From NCBI GenBank assembly GCA_947382355.1, contig CANCYR010000006.1, positions 22,579 through 86,578 on the forward strand: a stretch of DNA of 64,000 bases, written 5' to 3'. The stretch's first letter is position 1, and each line of letters starts with the position of its first letter. Origin of the DNA: an uncultured Lachnospiraceae bacterium. Lineage in GTDB: Bacteria; Bacillota; Clostridia; Lachnospirales; Lachnospiraceae. The notes beneath the pieces are model-generated. The model was not told the DNA's origin, searched no databases, and saw nothing but the letters and a program-made list of their open reading frames with translations. Made by a program: the position numbers and the translations under genes. Below are positions 27,437 through 35,782 of the stretch, piece after piece.

Positions 27437-28237
27437 TTGGATTTAGCATCGATAATTGGCTTAATTGCATGTTTGGCTTTGGTTATCTTCGGTATTGTTT
27501 CCGGAGATGCAGGCATGGCGGCCTTAGTGAATTTTTTGCATGCTCCCTCAGCTTTGATTACTTTTGGTGGAGCTTTCAGCTGTATTCTGGCATCTAACAG
27601 CATGTCTGATTTTGTGGGTGGATTAAAGAGCATGGCTCTTATTTTCAAGACGCCGTCTTTGGATACTCCTGAAATAATAAGGAAAATCATTGAGTTATCC
27701 AATGTTGCCAGAAAGGAAGGGCTTCTTTCTTTAGAGGAGGCTGCCGGAGATTTAGATGATGCTTTTCTGAAAAAAGGCATCCTGCTCATTGTAGACGGTA
27801 CTGACCCGGAGTTAGTAAGAGCTATTCTGGAAACAGAGCTTGTCAGCATTGAGGGAAGGCATAAGGCAAAAATCGGATTCTGGCAGGATGTTGCTTCCAT
27901 GGGACCTGCCTGGGGTATGATTGGTACCCTGATTGGTCTTATCAACATGTTGAAGAAGTTAGACGACCCTGCTTCCATCGGACCCAATATGGCGGTTGCC
28001 CTTATCACTACTTTATATGGTTCCCTGTTAGCCAACTGGATATGCACACCGGTAGCAAGTAAATTAAAAGCAAATAATGATGCGGAGATGATGATAAAGG
28101 AAATCATGATTGAGGGGCTTTTATCCATTCAGGCAGGAGAAAATCCCCGTGTCATTGAAGAAAAACTGAAATCCTTCTTAGCTCCAAAGGACAGGGAGAC
28201 AACAGATGAGGAAGGCGGAGGTGAGGCAGATGGCTAG
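27437..28237 (+). CDS. motA: Flagellar stator protein MotA
   Basis: MotA forms the proton or sodium channel with MotB and pushes FliG. The 266-residue product has four membrane segments, the first at the N-terminus (ASIIGLIACLALVIFG) and the last pair around AWGMIGTLIGLINML and MAVALITTLYGSLLANWI. The cytoplasmic loop lies between segments 2 and 3. The start is probably TTG at 27437, 5 bases after AGGAAGGTGA; GTG at 27428 overlaps that site and is the alternative. motA and motB sit inside the fla/che operon here, unlike B. subtilis where they are separate. Confidence 0.94.
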   Translation: MDLASIIGLIACLALVIFGIVSGDAGMAALVNFLHAPSALITFGGAFSCILASNSMSDFVGGLKSMALIFKTPSLDTPEIIRKIIELSNVARKEGLLSLEEAAGDLDDAFLKKGILLIVDGTDPELVRAILETELVSIEGRHKAKIGFWQDVASMGPAWGMIGTLIGLINMLKKLDDPASIGPNMAVALITTLYGSLLANWICTPVASKLKANNDAEMMIKEIMIEGLLSIQAGENPRVIEEKLKSFLAPKDRETTDEEGGGEADG

Positions 28238-29030
28238 GAAAAAGCAGGAAGATGTTCCGGCACCTGGTTCACCGGCATGGATGGCCACTTTCAGTGATTT
28301 GATGAACCTTTTGCTTTGCTTTTTCATTTTGCTTTTTTCCATGTCTACCATTGAACAGGATAAGCTGGAGGCGGTGGCACAGTCCTTCAATCAGACTTTC
28401 AGCCTTTTTAACGGAGGCGCAACTGCTATCGGCGATGGTGTTCTTATTAGTAACGGCGTCAGCCAGTTAAATGAACTGGATGAGTACATAAACAGTACCG
28501 GCAAGGCGGCTGACGTGGAAGATGAGAACAAAGAGGCTTTGGAAGAATTTGAGGCCAGACAGCAGCAGGAGGCAGAAGAACTGGCGGAAAAGATAGAAGA
28601 AGCAGTAAGTGAAGCAAATATGGAAAATGAGATTGATATCGATTTTACTTCCCAGTATGTTTCGCTGACTTTAAACGGCGCATTGCTGTTTGATTCCGGA
28701 AGCGACCGGCTAAAGGAGGAGGCATTGCCGGTTTTGGAAAGAGTCGGACAGATACTGACCAGATACGGGGAAAGCATTATTGAAATCGAAGGGCATACGG
28801 ATAATGTACCCATTCATAACAGCCAGTTTGGCAACAATAATGAATTGTCCAGTTTCCGTGCGCTGTCGGTTTTTGATTATTTTGTAGATAACACCAATCT
28901 GAATCCGGCATTGTTAAAGCATTCCGGCAGAGGGGAATATGTTCCGGTTGCGGATAATACTACCCCTGAGGGAAGGGCAAGGAACCGTAGAGTTGAAATT
29001 AAGATTTATCATGCACTAAGCACTTACTAA
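28230..29030 (+). CDS. motB: Flagellar stator protein MotB
   Basis: MotB anchors the stator to peptidoglycan and provides the ion-binding Asp. The 266-residue product has the single N-terminal membrane helix with Asp23 in MATFSDLMNLLLCFF, a Glu/Ala/Gln coiled-coil plug and linker at about residues 95-135, and a C-terminal OmpA-type peptidoglycan-binding domain with IEIEGHTDNVPIH and the terminal GRARNRRVEIKI. The ATG at 28230 lies 5 bases after GGAGGTGA and overlaps the end of motA by 8 bases. Confidence 0.95.
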   Translation: MARKKQEDVPAPGSPAWMATFSDLMNLLLCFFILLFSMSTIEQDKLEAVAQSFNQTFSLFNGGATAIGDGVLISNGVSQLNELDEYINSTGKAADVEDENKEALEEFEARQQQEAEELAEKIEEAVSEANMENEIDIDFTSQYVSLTLNGALLFDSGSDRLKEEALPVLERVGQILTRYGESIIEIEGHTDNVPIHNSQFGNNNELSSFRALSVFDYFVDNTNLNPALLKHSGRGEYVPVADNTTPEGRARNRRVEIKIYHALSTY

Positions 29031-29052
29031 TATTGCAAGAGGGAGAAGGAAT

Positions 29053-29577
29053 ATGAAAAAGAATCTGATATCCATACTGATTTTAGCGCTTTTGGTAGTG
29101 AACGTGGTTTTAACTGCCATTACCATGTTCAGTGTAACCAGTACCAACAAAAAAACGGCAGCAGTGGTAAATGACATTGCTTCAATCCTGCATTTGGAGC
29201 TGACGGGAGCAAATGGAGAAGGCGGGGAAAACGCCCAGCCGGAGGTATCCATGAAGGATACTGTGCCCTATGCCATTGAGGATGACCTTACCATCATGTT
29301 AAAGCCGGGAGAAGATGAAAAAGATCATGCGGTGCAGGTGTCAGTGAGCCTTGCCATGAACTCCAAAGATAAAGGTTATAAGACTTACGGGGAGAAAATG
29401 GATGAAAATGTATCCTTGATAAAAGCGGAAATCAATGATGTATTTTCCGCATATACTTTAGAAGAGGCGAGAGGAAATGAGGATGCAATCAGAGAGGAGA
29501 TTCTGAAAAGAATTCAGACTATGTTTGATTCAGAATTCGTTTATAAGGTTACCTTTAGCTCTATTGTTTACCAGTAA
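29053..29577 (+). CDS. fliL: Flagellar basal body-associated protein FliL
   Basis: FliL is a single-pass membrane protein that surrounds the stator and supports torque. The 174-residue product has one N-terminal membrane helix (about residues 5-27) and an extracytoplasmic domain whose last part, EEILKRIQTMFDSEFVYKVTF, fits the C-terminal stomatin-like fold of the family. Its place between motB and fliM is also characteristic. Sequence conservation of FliL is low, so the call leans partly on order. Confidence 0.88.
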   Translation: MKKNLISILILALLVVNVVLTAITMFSVTSTNKKTAAVVNDIASILHLELTGANGEGGENAQPEVSMKDTVPYAIEDDLTIMLKPGEDEKDHAVQVSVSLAMNSKDKGYKTYGEKMDENVSLIKAEINDVFSAYTLEEARGNEDAIREEILKRIQTMFDSEFVYKVTFSSIVYQ

Positions 29578-29612
29578 GACATTAAAATTAGAAAATACGG
29601 GAGGTGAGTTCA

Positions 29613-30593
29613 GTGGGAGAAGTATTATCTCAAAGTGAGATAGACAGCTTGCTTCAGGCTCTCAGTACTGGTGAATTAGATGTAGAGGAAATGAAGGAAA
29701 ATAATGATAAACAGGTAAAAAATTATGATTTTAAGCGTCCTGCTAAGTTTTCAAAAGAGCATTTGCGTACATTGGAAATTATTTTTGAGCATTATGGGCG
29801 GTTATTATCCACGAATCTGCCTGTCTATCTTAGAAAAAGTGTACAAGTCAGCGTTGCCAGTTCGGAAGCTATGATTTTTTCGGAATTTACCAATTCCCTT
29901 GGCACTCCGGTTATTCTTGGCATTATAAATTTTGCCCCGTTACCGGGAAATATTATAATTGAACTGGCTTCAAATCTGGGATTTGCCATATTGGACAGGA
30001 TGCTTGGCGGCGCCGGAAATCCCCTTGAAAAAAGCAGGGATTTCTCGGAAATTGAATTATCCATTCTGGATAAAGTCATGGTAGCCTGTATGGAGCTTTT
30101 AAGAGAGCCGTGGAAAAATGTGGTGAAGGTGGAGCCCTTCATGGAAAGGATTGAAACGAATCCGCAGTTTGCTCAGGTAATCGCCCCCAGTGACATGATA
30201 GCTATCGTGACCCTGAATGTTAAGATTGGCGACATCGAGGGATTTATGAATATCTGTCTTCCTTATTTTACAATGGAAGATGTTATGGATAAGCTGAATA
30301 CCAAGTATTGGTTCTCTACCATGCAGGAAATGGAAGATGAAAGCTATGAAGAACATATTGAGACATTAATTCGGAAAGTGGATGTTCCTGTCAAAGCGGT
30401 TCTTGGAAAAAGCGCTGTTTCCGTTATGGATTTTGTGAACCTGCAGCTTGGGGATATTATCCGGTTAGATACAAAGATTGACAGCGAATTAGATATATAC
30501 GTTGGAAATATAAAGAAATTTACGGCCTTGCCCGGCTCCAATAAAGAGGTTTATGCGGTAAAGGTTGCATCAGTAATAAGAGAGGAGGAATAA
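29613..30593 (+). CDS. fliM: Flagellar motor switch protein FliM
   Basis: FliM is the switch-complex protein that binds CheY-P through its N-terminus. The 326-residue product begins with the CheY-binding LSQSEIDSLLQA, has the CheC-like middle domain, and ends with a SpoA/FliN-like domain containing LQLGDIIRLD. The GTG at 29613 is 5 bases after GGGAGGTGA and gives the conserved start MGEVLSQ; GTG at 29604 lies inside that site. It follows fliL and precedes fliY, the standard order. Confidence 0.96.
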   Translation: MGEVLSQSEIDSLLQALSTGELDVEEMKENNDKQVKNYDFKRPAKFSKEHLRTLEIIFEHYGRLLSTNLPVYLRKSVQVSVASSEAMIFSEFTNSLGTPVILGIINFAPLPGNIIIELASNLGFAILDRMLGGAGNPLEKSRDFSEIELSILDKVMVACMELLREPWKNVVKVEPFMERIETNPQFAQVIAPSDMIAIVTLNVKIGDIEGFMNICLPYFTMEDVMDKLNTKYWFSTMQEMEDESYEEHIETLIRKVDVPVKAVLGKSAVSVMDFVNLQLGDIIRLDTKIDSELDIYVGNIKKFTALPGSNKEVYAVKVASVIREEE

Positions 30594-30597
30594 ACAA

Positions 30598-31806
30598 ATG
30601 GAAGGTATGTTGTCCCAAGACGAGATTAATGCGCTTTTAAATGGTGTTTCGCCAAGTGATGACCAGAGTGACAGTGCAGATGAAGAATATGCAGTAACAG
30701 ATATCCTGTCAGATGATGAAAAAGATGCCATTGGTGAAATTGCCAATATCAGTATGGGAACATCAGCTACAACACTATATTCCCTTGTAAACAGGAAGGT
30801 AAATATCACAACCCCTGTAGTTGAAATGTGCAGATGGAAGCATGTTATAGAGGAATATGAAAAGCCATGTGTTTTTATTCAAATTAAGTATACGATAGGA
30901 TTGGACGGAGCCAATATTTTAGTATTAAAGGAACATGATGTTAAGGTTATTACAGATCTTATGATGGGCGGTGACGGTACCAATACGGACGGTGAATTAG
31001 GAGAGCTTCATTTAAGCGCCATTTCTGAAGCGATGAATCAGATGATGGGTTCTTCCGCCACATCCCTTTCTTCCATGTTAGGCAAGATGATTGATATCAG
31101 CCCGCCGGAAGCAAGTCTGGTTGACTTGATGGAATTTAAGGAAGGAGGAGAAATTGCTTCTTTCTTAGAAGGTGAATTTGTAAGGGTATCCTTCAGGCTG
31201 CAGATTGATGAACTGGTAGACAGTACCATTATACAGCTTTATCCAACCGAATTTGCAAAGAGTCTGTATGAGACCTTTATTGGCAACCAGAATGCAAGCG
31301 CTCCGGAACCGGCACCAACACCAGCTCCAGCTCCGGCGCCTTATGCTCCGCCAGTGGCTGAGATGCCGGCACAGCAGCAGGCCATGGGAATGCCCCAGAT
31401 GCAGCAGCCAATGCAGGGAATGGGAATGCCTCAGATGCAGCCGATGCAAGGAATGGGAATGCCCCAGATGCAGCCGATGCAGGGAATGGGAATGCCTCAG
31501 ATGATGCCCCAGATGAATATTCAGCCAGTGCAGTTCCAGTCTTTCAGTAACGATATGGGCGCCATGACAAGTCAGGAAAATATCGGACTTATTATGGATG
31601 TTCCTTTAGAGGTTACAGTAGAGTTAGGCAGGACCAGAAAATCCATAGCTGATATTTTGGATTTTGCGCCGGGTACAATCATAGAACTTGATAAGATTGC
31701 CGGAGAACCTATTGATGTTTTGGTAAACGGCAAGTTTGTGGCAAAAGGTGAAGTAGTTGTAATTGAAGAAAGCTTCGGTATCAGAGTAACAGAAATCATA
31801 AAATAA
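30598..31806 (+). CDS. fliY: Flagellar motor switch phosphatase FliY
   Basis: FliY combines a CheY-P phosphatase with the FliN part of the C-ring and replaces FliN in Gram-positive bacteria. The 402-residue product has a FliM-like N-terminal CheY-binding segment (MLSQDEINALLNG), two CheC-type active sites (EIANISMG and EAMNQMMG, each with the Glu and Asn of the ExxN pattern), a Pro/Ala and then Met/Gln-rich linker at about residues 225-320, and the C-terminal SpoA domain with LGRTRKSIADILDFAPGTII. The linker contains a tandem repeat. It starts 4 bases after fliM. Confidence 0.96.
   Translation: MEGMLSQDEINALLNGVSPSDDQSDSADEEYAVTDILSDDEKDAIGEIANISMGTSATTLYSLVNRKVNITTPVVEMCRWKHVIEEYEKPCVFIQIKYTIGLDGANILVLKEHDVKVITDLMMGGDGTNTDGELGELHLSAISEAMNQMMGSSATSLSSMLGKMIDISPPEASLVDLMEFKEGGEIASFLEGEFVRVSFRLQIDELVDSTIIQLYPTEFAKSLYETFIGNQNASAPEPAPTPAPAPAPYAPPVAEMPAQQQAMGMPQMQQPMQGMGMPQMQPMQGMGMPQMQPMQGMGMPQMMPQMNIQPVQFQSFSNDMGAMTSQENIGLIMDVPLEVTVELGRTRKSIADILDFAPGTIIELDKIAGEPIDVLVNGKFVAKGEVVVIEESFGIRVTEIIK
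31405..31503 (+). repeat. 33-bp tandem repeat within fliY
   Basis: Three copies of a 33-bp unit encode QPMQGMGMPQM three times in the flexible linker between the phosphatase and FliN domains. The copies differ by one to three bases. Partial Met/Gln units flank the array on both sides. Confidence 0.95.
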
Positions 31807-31831
31807 AACGGAAACAGAGGAGTCAAAGGAT

Positions 31832-32194
31832 ATGGCAAAGAATATTTTAATCGTGGATGATGCAGCATTTATGAGAATGATGATTAAGGACATTTTAACC
31901 AAGAATGGCTATAATGTTGCAGGTGAGGCTGAAAATGGTGCGAAGGCAGTGGAAAAGTATAATGAATTAAAACCGGATCTGGTGCTTATGGATATTACCA
32001 TGCCTGAGATGGACGGAATCCAGGCGCTGAAAAAGATAAAAGAAGGAGATGGCGGCGCTATGGTCATTATGTGTTCCGCAATGGGTCAGCAGGCTATGGT
32101 TATTGAAGCTATTCAGGCGGGAGCAAAGGACTTTATCGTTAAGCCTTTCCAGGCAGAACGCGTGCTGGAAGCAGTAAGGAAAGTAGTTGGATAA
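31832..32194 (+). CDS. cheY: Chemotaxis response regulator CheY
   Basis: CheY carries the chemotaxis signal from CheA to the motor switch. The 120-residue single receiver domain has the phosphorylation site Asp54 in VLMDITMPEMDG, the acidic pair Asp9/Asp10 in IVDDAAFMR, Ser82 in MCSAMGQQ and Lys104 in FIVKPF. It lies between fliY, whose product can dephosphorylate it, and fliO, as in B. subtilis. The fliO start overlaps its last bases. Confidence 0.97.
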   Translation: MAKNILIVDDAAFMRMMIKDILTKNGYNVAGEAENGAKAVEKYNELKPDLVLMDITMPEMDGIQALKKIKEGDGGAMVIMCSAMGQQAMVIEAIQAGAKDFIVKPFQAERVLEAVRKVVG

Positions 32195-32555
32195 TATGAT
32201 ATTGGCAGCTTCCCGGGGGATAAATTCCATAGCACAGTTTTTAAGCGTTCTGTGTGTGTTTCTGTTTGTTTGTGGAATCACCTGGTTTTCTACCAGATAT
32301 ATTGCAAAGCTTCAGCAGGGCAATTTGTCTTCCGGTAATATGGAGCTGGTGGAAGCCTTTCGGATTGCTCCGGGAAAGTATATTCAGATTGTCAAGATTG
32401 GAACAAGGTATCTTGCGCTTGCTGTGTGCAAGGATACGGTGACCCTTCTGACGGAGCTTCGGGAGGATGAAGTGAAAATGACAGAAAAGAAAGAACTGGT
32501 TTCTTTTAAGGAGCTTTTTGAAAAAGCAACAAAAAGGACGGAGAAAGATGAATAA
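32187..32555 (+). CDS. fliO: Flagellar export component FliO (FliZ)
   Basis: FliO helps assemble the FliP ring of the export gate. The 122-residue product has one N-terminal membrane helix (about residues 16-37) and the short cytoplasmic FliO domain with VEAFRIAPGKYIQIVKIG. The TTG at 32187 has 6-base spacing from AAGGA and overlaps the end of cheY; the ATG at 32196 is an alternative start with poorer spacing. It is followed by fliP with an 8-base overlap. Confidence 0.87.
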   Translation: MDNMILAASRGINSIAQFLSVLCVFLFVCGITWFSTRYIAKLQQGNLSSGNMELVEAFRIAPGKYIQIVKIGTRYLALAVCKDTVTLLTELREDEVKMTEKKELVSFKELFEKATKRTEKDE

Positions 32556-33393
32556 GATAAAAAAAGTCCTTTTGGTTCTTCTGTTTTTTGCAGCTGCTTT
32601 TTTAGCGCCTGTGACAGTTCAGGCATCTGCAATTGGCGAAAACAATACAGGAGACAGCGAAAGCAGGACATATATTCATGAGCCGGGAAGCGCCCAGTCA
32701 ACAGACGATTTAAAAGAATTGAATATTGGGAACAACTTAAATATTACTTATAATGATGGGAATGGCACTATAGCAGGCTCACTACGAATTTTACTGATTT
32801 TAACCGGCATTGCATTAGCACCAATTCTCATTATTTTGTTAACCTCCTTTACCCGTATATTGATTGTGCTTCATTTTACGCGAACGGCTTTGAACACCCA
32901 GACGGCGCCGCCCAATCAGGTACTTATAGGTATTGCTCTGTTTCTGACTTATTTCATAATGAGCCCGATTATTACTGAAATCAATGAAACGGCAATCAAG
33001 CCTTTTGATGCGGGAGAGATTACTCAGGAGGAAGCCCTTGAAATCGGCATGGAGCCTTTGCGGGAGTTTATGTATGGGCAGACTCAGCAAAAGGATGCCA
33101 AAATGTTTACAGATATTGCCGGTAAGGAATGGACAGGAGAATTGGAGGATATTGAAAATTCTGTTTTGATACCAAGCTTTATTGTCAGTGAACTTCGGAC
33201 GGCATTTATTATTGGTTTTGTTATCTATATACCTTTTATTGTTATAGATATGGTGGTGGCATCAGCTCTTATGAGTATGGGTATGATGATGCTTCCCCCT
33301 ACGACTATATCCATGCCCTTTAAGATACTTCTTTTTGTGCTTGCGGATGGATGGAACCTGGTAATTGTAAATCTGGTGAAGACTTTTTATTAG
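32548..33393 (+). CDS. fliP: Flagellar export gate protein FliP
   Basis: FliP is the main subunit of the flagellar type III export gate. The 281-residue product has a cleavable signal peptide at about residues 1-24 (AAAFLAPVTVQASA), as is typical of FliP. Four membrane segments follow, with the family motifs SFTRILIVLHFTRTAL and MMMLPPTTISMPFKILLFV. The ATG at 32548 lies behind GGACGGAG and overlaps fliO by 8 bases. Confidence 0.97.
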   Translation: MNKIKKVLLVLLFFAAAFLAPVTVQASAIGENNTGDSESRTYIHEPGSAQSTDDLKELNIGNNLNITYNDGNGTIAGSLRILLILTGIALAPILIILLTSFTRILIVLHFTRTALNTQTAPPNQVLIGIALFLTYFIMSPIITEINETAIKPFDAGEITQEEALEIGMEPLREFMYGQTQQKDAKMFTDIAGKEWTGELEDIENSVLIPSFIVSELRTAFIIGFVIYIPFIVIDMVVASALMSMGMMMLPPTTISMPFKILLFVLADGWNLVIVNLVKTFY

Positions 33394-33406
33394 CTGAGGT
33401 GAAGAT

Positions 33407-33673
33407 ATGTCAATAAATGATGTGGTTGAAATTGCCAATCAGGCTTTGTGGATTATTATAAAAGTTTCTGCACCGGTACTTTTGGTATCTCTGGTTGTAG
33501 GTCTCATAATAAGTATTTTCCAGACAGCTACCTCCATTCAGGAGCAGACCCTGACCTTTGTGCCCAAAATTTTAGCTGTATTTCTGGCGCTTATGCTGTT
33601 AGGGCATTGGATGTTAACTGAAATGTCAGGCTTTATGGCAGATTTATGGTCTGATTTTTCCAGATATATTTAG
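33407..33673 (+). CDS. fliQ: Flagellar export gate protein FliQ
   Basis: FliQ is the small two-helix subunit of the export gate. The 88-residue product shows both hydrophobic hairpin helices and the conserved middle FQTATSIQEQTLTFVPKI. Length, order (fliP-fliQ-fliR) and tight spacing are all standard. Confidence 0.97.
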   Translation: MSINDVVEIANQALWIIIKVSAPVLLVSLVVGLIISIFQTATSIQEQTLTFVPKILAVFLALMLLGHWMLTEMSGFMADLWSDFSRYI

Positions 33674-33681
33674 GTGTTCCT

Positions 33682-34464
33682 ATGATAGACTATTCTTTTT
33701 CCATAGATGAATTGCAATATTTCCTGCTTGTGCTTACCAGAGTGAGCTGTTTTATTTTTATTGCCCCTTTTTTCAGCATGACCAATACGCCAAGACGGGT
33801 AAGGATAGGGCTTTCCATTTTTGTAGCTTATTTGATTTATCAGTCTCTTTCCCCTCATGAACCGATTGTTTACGGGACGCTGTTAGAATATGCTGCCATT
33901 GTTATAAGGGAAGGGCTTACAGGACTGTTAGTAGGTTATGGGGCAAACATCTGTAACACCATTATTGTATTTGCAGGAAGGGTAATTGACATGGATATCG
34001 GTCTTGCCATGGCCAATCAGCTAGACCCTACCACGAAAGAAAACGCCAGCATCAGCGGTGTTTTTTATCAATATGTAGTTATGCTTATGCTGTTGGTCAG
34101 CGGCATGCACAGGTATATTTTAAAGGCTTTGGCGGAGACTTATACCCTGATTCCCATTAACAAGGCTGTTTTTGATGGAGACAGGCTGCTGGGGCCGATG
34201 CTTTCATTTTTAACGGATTATTTAAGCATAGGGTTCCGGATATGTCTTCCCGTTTTTTGCGTTATATTAATTTTAAATGTGGTGTTGGGTATTCTTGCCA
34301 AGGTTTCACCCCAGATGAACATGTTTGCGGTAGGTATACAGATAAAGCTGCTGGTTGGGTTGGGAGTCATGTTCCTGACTGTGGGAATGCTGCCCTATGT
34401 ATCTGATTTTATATTTACGGAAATGAAGACTATGATGGTAGCTTTTGTGGAGGCAATGATGTAG
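33682..34464 (+). CDS. fliR: Flagellar export gate protein FliR
   Basis: FliR completes the FliP-FliQ-FliR gate. The 260-residue hydrophobic protein has about six membrane segments and family features near PFFSMTNTPRRVRIGLS and KVSPQMNMFAVGIQIKLL. Its stop codon directly abuts the flhB start, so the two are translationally coupled. Confidence 0.96.
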   Translation: MIDYSFSIDELQYFLLVLTRVSCFIFIAPFFSMTNTPRRVRIGLSIFVAYLIYQSLSPHEPIVYGTLLEYAAIVIREGLTGLLVGYGANICNTIIVFAGRVIDMDIGLAMANQLDPTTKENASISGVFYQYVVMLMLLVSGMHRYILKALAETYTLIPINKAVFDGDRLLGPMLSFLTDYLSIGFRICLPVFCVILILNVVLGILAKVSPQMNMFAVGIQIKLLVGLGVMFLTVGMLPYVSDFIFTEMKTMMVAFVEAMM

Positions 34465-35574
34465 ATGATAGAACTGAGACTTCAGTTTTTTGCAAAAGAC
34501 GGTCCCGGAGGAGAAAAGACAGAAGAGCCTACAGCCAAAAGGCTGGAGGATGCCAGAAAAGAAGGACAGGTTGCAAAGAGCAGGGAGGTTACCAATGCTT
34601 TAAGCCTGATTGCATTGTTTCTTATATTAAAAGTATTTATAGGCTTTATCGGTAATGAATTTCTGGAGCTGTTTCATGGAATTTACAATAAGATTCCAGA
34701 GGTTTTTGTTATGTGGAACGGAAGGATTCCCGTGGGAGAACTGAGTGTTCTTTTGAGAAACAGCCTGTTGACCATTTTAATTGTGCTGGCGCCTTTTTTC
34801 CTGATTGGATTTATGGTAGCCTTTGTGGGAGATTATATTCAGGTTAAGTGGAAGTTTACCACAAAGCCTCTACAGCCTAAATTTAATAAGATGAATCCCA
34901 TAAGCGGAATGAAAAAGATTTTTTCGCTTAACTCCATTATGGAGCTTTTGAAAGCTTTTTTAAAGATTGGGCTTATCGCATATGTAGTTTATAGCACCAT
35001 AAAGGAGCAATACAATGTTATTTATCTGCTGTTTCAGATGCAGCTTCTTCAAGGGGTTCTTTTAGCAGGCCAGATGGCAATCAATCTGGGACTGAAATGT
35101 TCTGTGGTCTATGTGCTGATAGCGGGAATCGATTTTATTTATCAGAAAAGAAAATTCCGTAAGGATCAGATGATGACCAAGCAGGAGATTAAAGAAGAAT
35201 TCAAGCAGTCAGAGGGTGATCCCCAGATAAAAGGAAAGATCAGGCAGAAAATGCGGGAAGCTTCACAAAGGCGCATGATGCAGGATTTGCCAAAGGCGGA
35301 TGTAGTCATCACGAACCCTACCCATCTTGCGGTTGCCATACAATATGATAAAGAAGTGGCTGAGGCGCCAATCGTGCTTGCAAAAGGGCAGGATTATATG
35401 GCGCAGAAGATCAGGGAAGCGGCAAAGGAGCATAAAATTGAAATTGTAGAAAATAAGCCTTTGGCCAGAATGCTGTATCACAATGTGGAAATCGGTCAGC
35501 AGATTCCGCCGGAGCTGTATCAGGCAGTTGCGGAAGTTCTGGCAATGGTCTACCATACACAAGGCAAGGTATAA
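34465..35574 (+). CDS. flhB: Flagellar export switch protein FlhB
   Basis: FlhB is the export gate component that changes substrate specificity from hook to filament after self-cleavage. The 369-residue product opens with GEKTEEPTAKRLEDARKEGQ, has four membrane segments at about residues 40-215, and carries the autocleavage motif Asn284-Pro285-Thr286-His287 in the cytoplasmic domain. The first codon follows the fliR stop with no gap. It ends just before the palindromic element that separates it from flhA. Confidence 0.97.
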   Translation: MIELRLQFFAKDGPGGEKTEEPTAKRLEDARKEGQVAKSREVTNALSLIALFLILKVFIGFIGNEFLELFHGIYNKIPEVFVMWNGRIPVGELSVLLRNSLLTILIVLAPFFLIGFMVAFVGDYIQVKWKFTTKPLQPKFNKMNPISGMKKIFSLNSIMELLKAFLKIGLIAYVVYSTIKEQYNVIYLLFQMQLLQGVLLAGQMAINLGLKCSVVYVLIAGIDFIYQKRKFRKDQMMTKQEIKEEFKQSEGDPQIKGKIRQKMREASQRRMMQDLPKADVVITNPTHLAVAIQYDKEVAEAPIVLAKGQDYMAQKIREAAKEHKIEIVENKPLARMLYHNVEIGQQIPPELYQAVAEVLAMVYHTQGKV

Positions 35575-35578
35575 AGTT

Positions 35579-35720
35579 GTAACAGTTCAGCCTAGGACTT
35601 TGCATTTACTGCAAAGTCCGTGAGAACGTGTAAATTGAGTCAGGAGGGGATCTGCCCTCGCCGAAGGCGACTTAAAATGGGCAGATTCCGTAACAGTGAG
35701 GCTGCAGGCTGAACTGTTAC
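35579..35720. repeat. Palindromic intergenic element 1 (flhB-flhA)
   Basis: This 142-base element is bounded by perfect 15-base inverted ends, GTAACAGTTCAGCCT and AGGCTGAACTGTTAC. Inside are a perfect 10-bp hairpin GGACTTTGCA/TGCAAAGTCC, and a second hairpin GGATCTGCCC/GGGCAGATTCC that encloses TCGCC-GAA-GGCGA. A further GTAACAGT at about 35690 could pair with the right end instead. The end core AACARTTCAGCC is shared with the element at 49994-50213. No transposase is encoded, so it is MITE-like or a structured RNA inserted inside the operon. Confidence 0.85.
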
Positions 35721-35734
35721 ATAGAATTAAGAGG

Positions 35735-35782
35735 ATGATGGAAATGAAAATAATTTCAGAAAAGGAGGAGTTTGTCAAATGA
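35735..35782 (+). CDS. Possible 15-codon leader peptide upstream of flhA
   Basis: A short frame encodes MMEMKIISEKEEFVK behind GAGG and ends in a TGA that overlaps the flhA start codon as ATGA. The strong AAAGGAGGAG binding site of flhA lies within it. The arrangement would couple flhA translation to the leader across the palindromic element upstream. It is too short for coding statistics, so this is a suggestion based on layout only. Confidence 0.25.
   Translation: MMEMKIISEKEEFVK

Noticed and set aside
35579..35720. Riboswitch or T-box in front of flhA
   Set aside because: No conserved ligand-binding core that I know is visible, and the element has inverted repeats shared with other loci, which fits a repeat family better.
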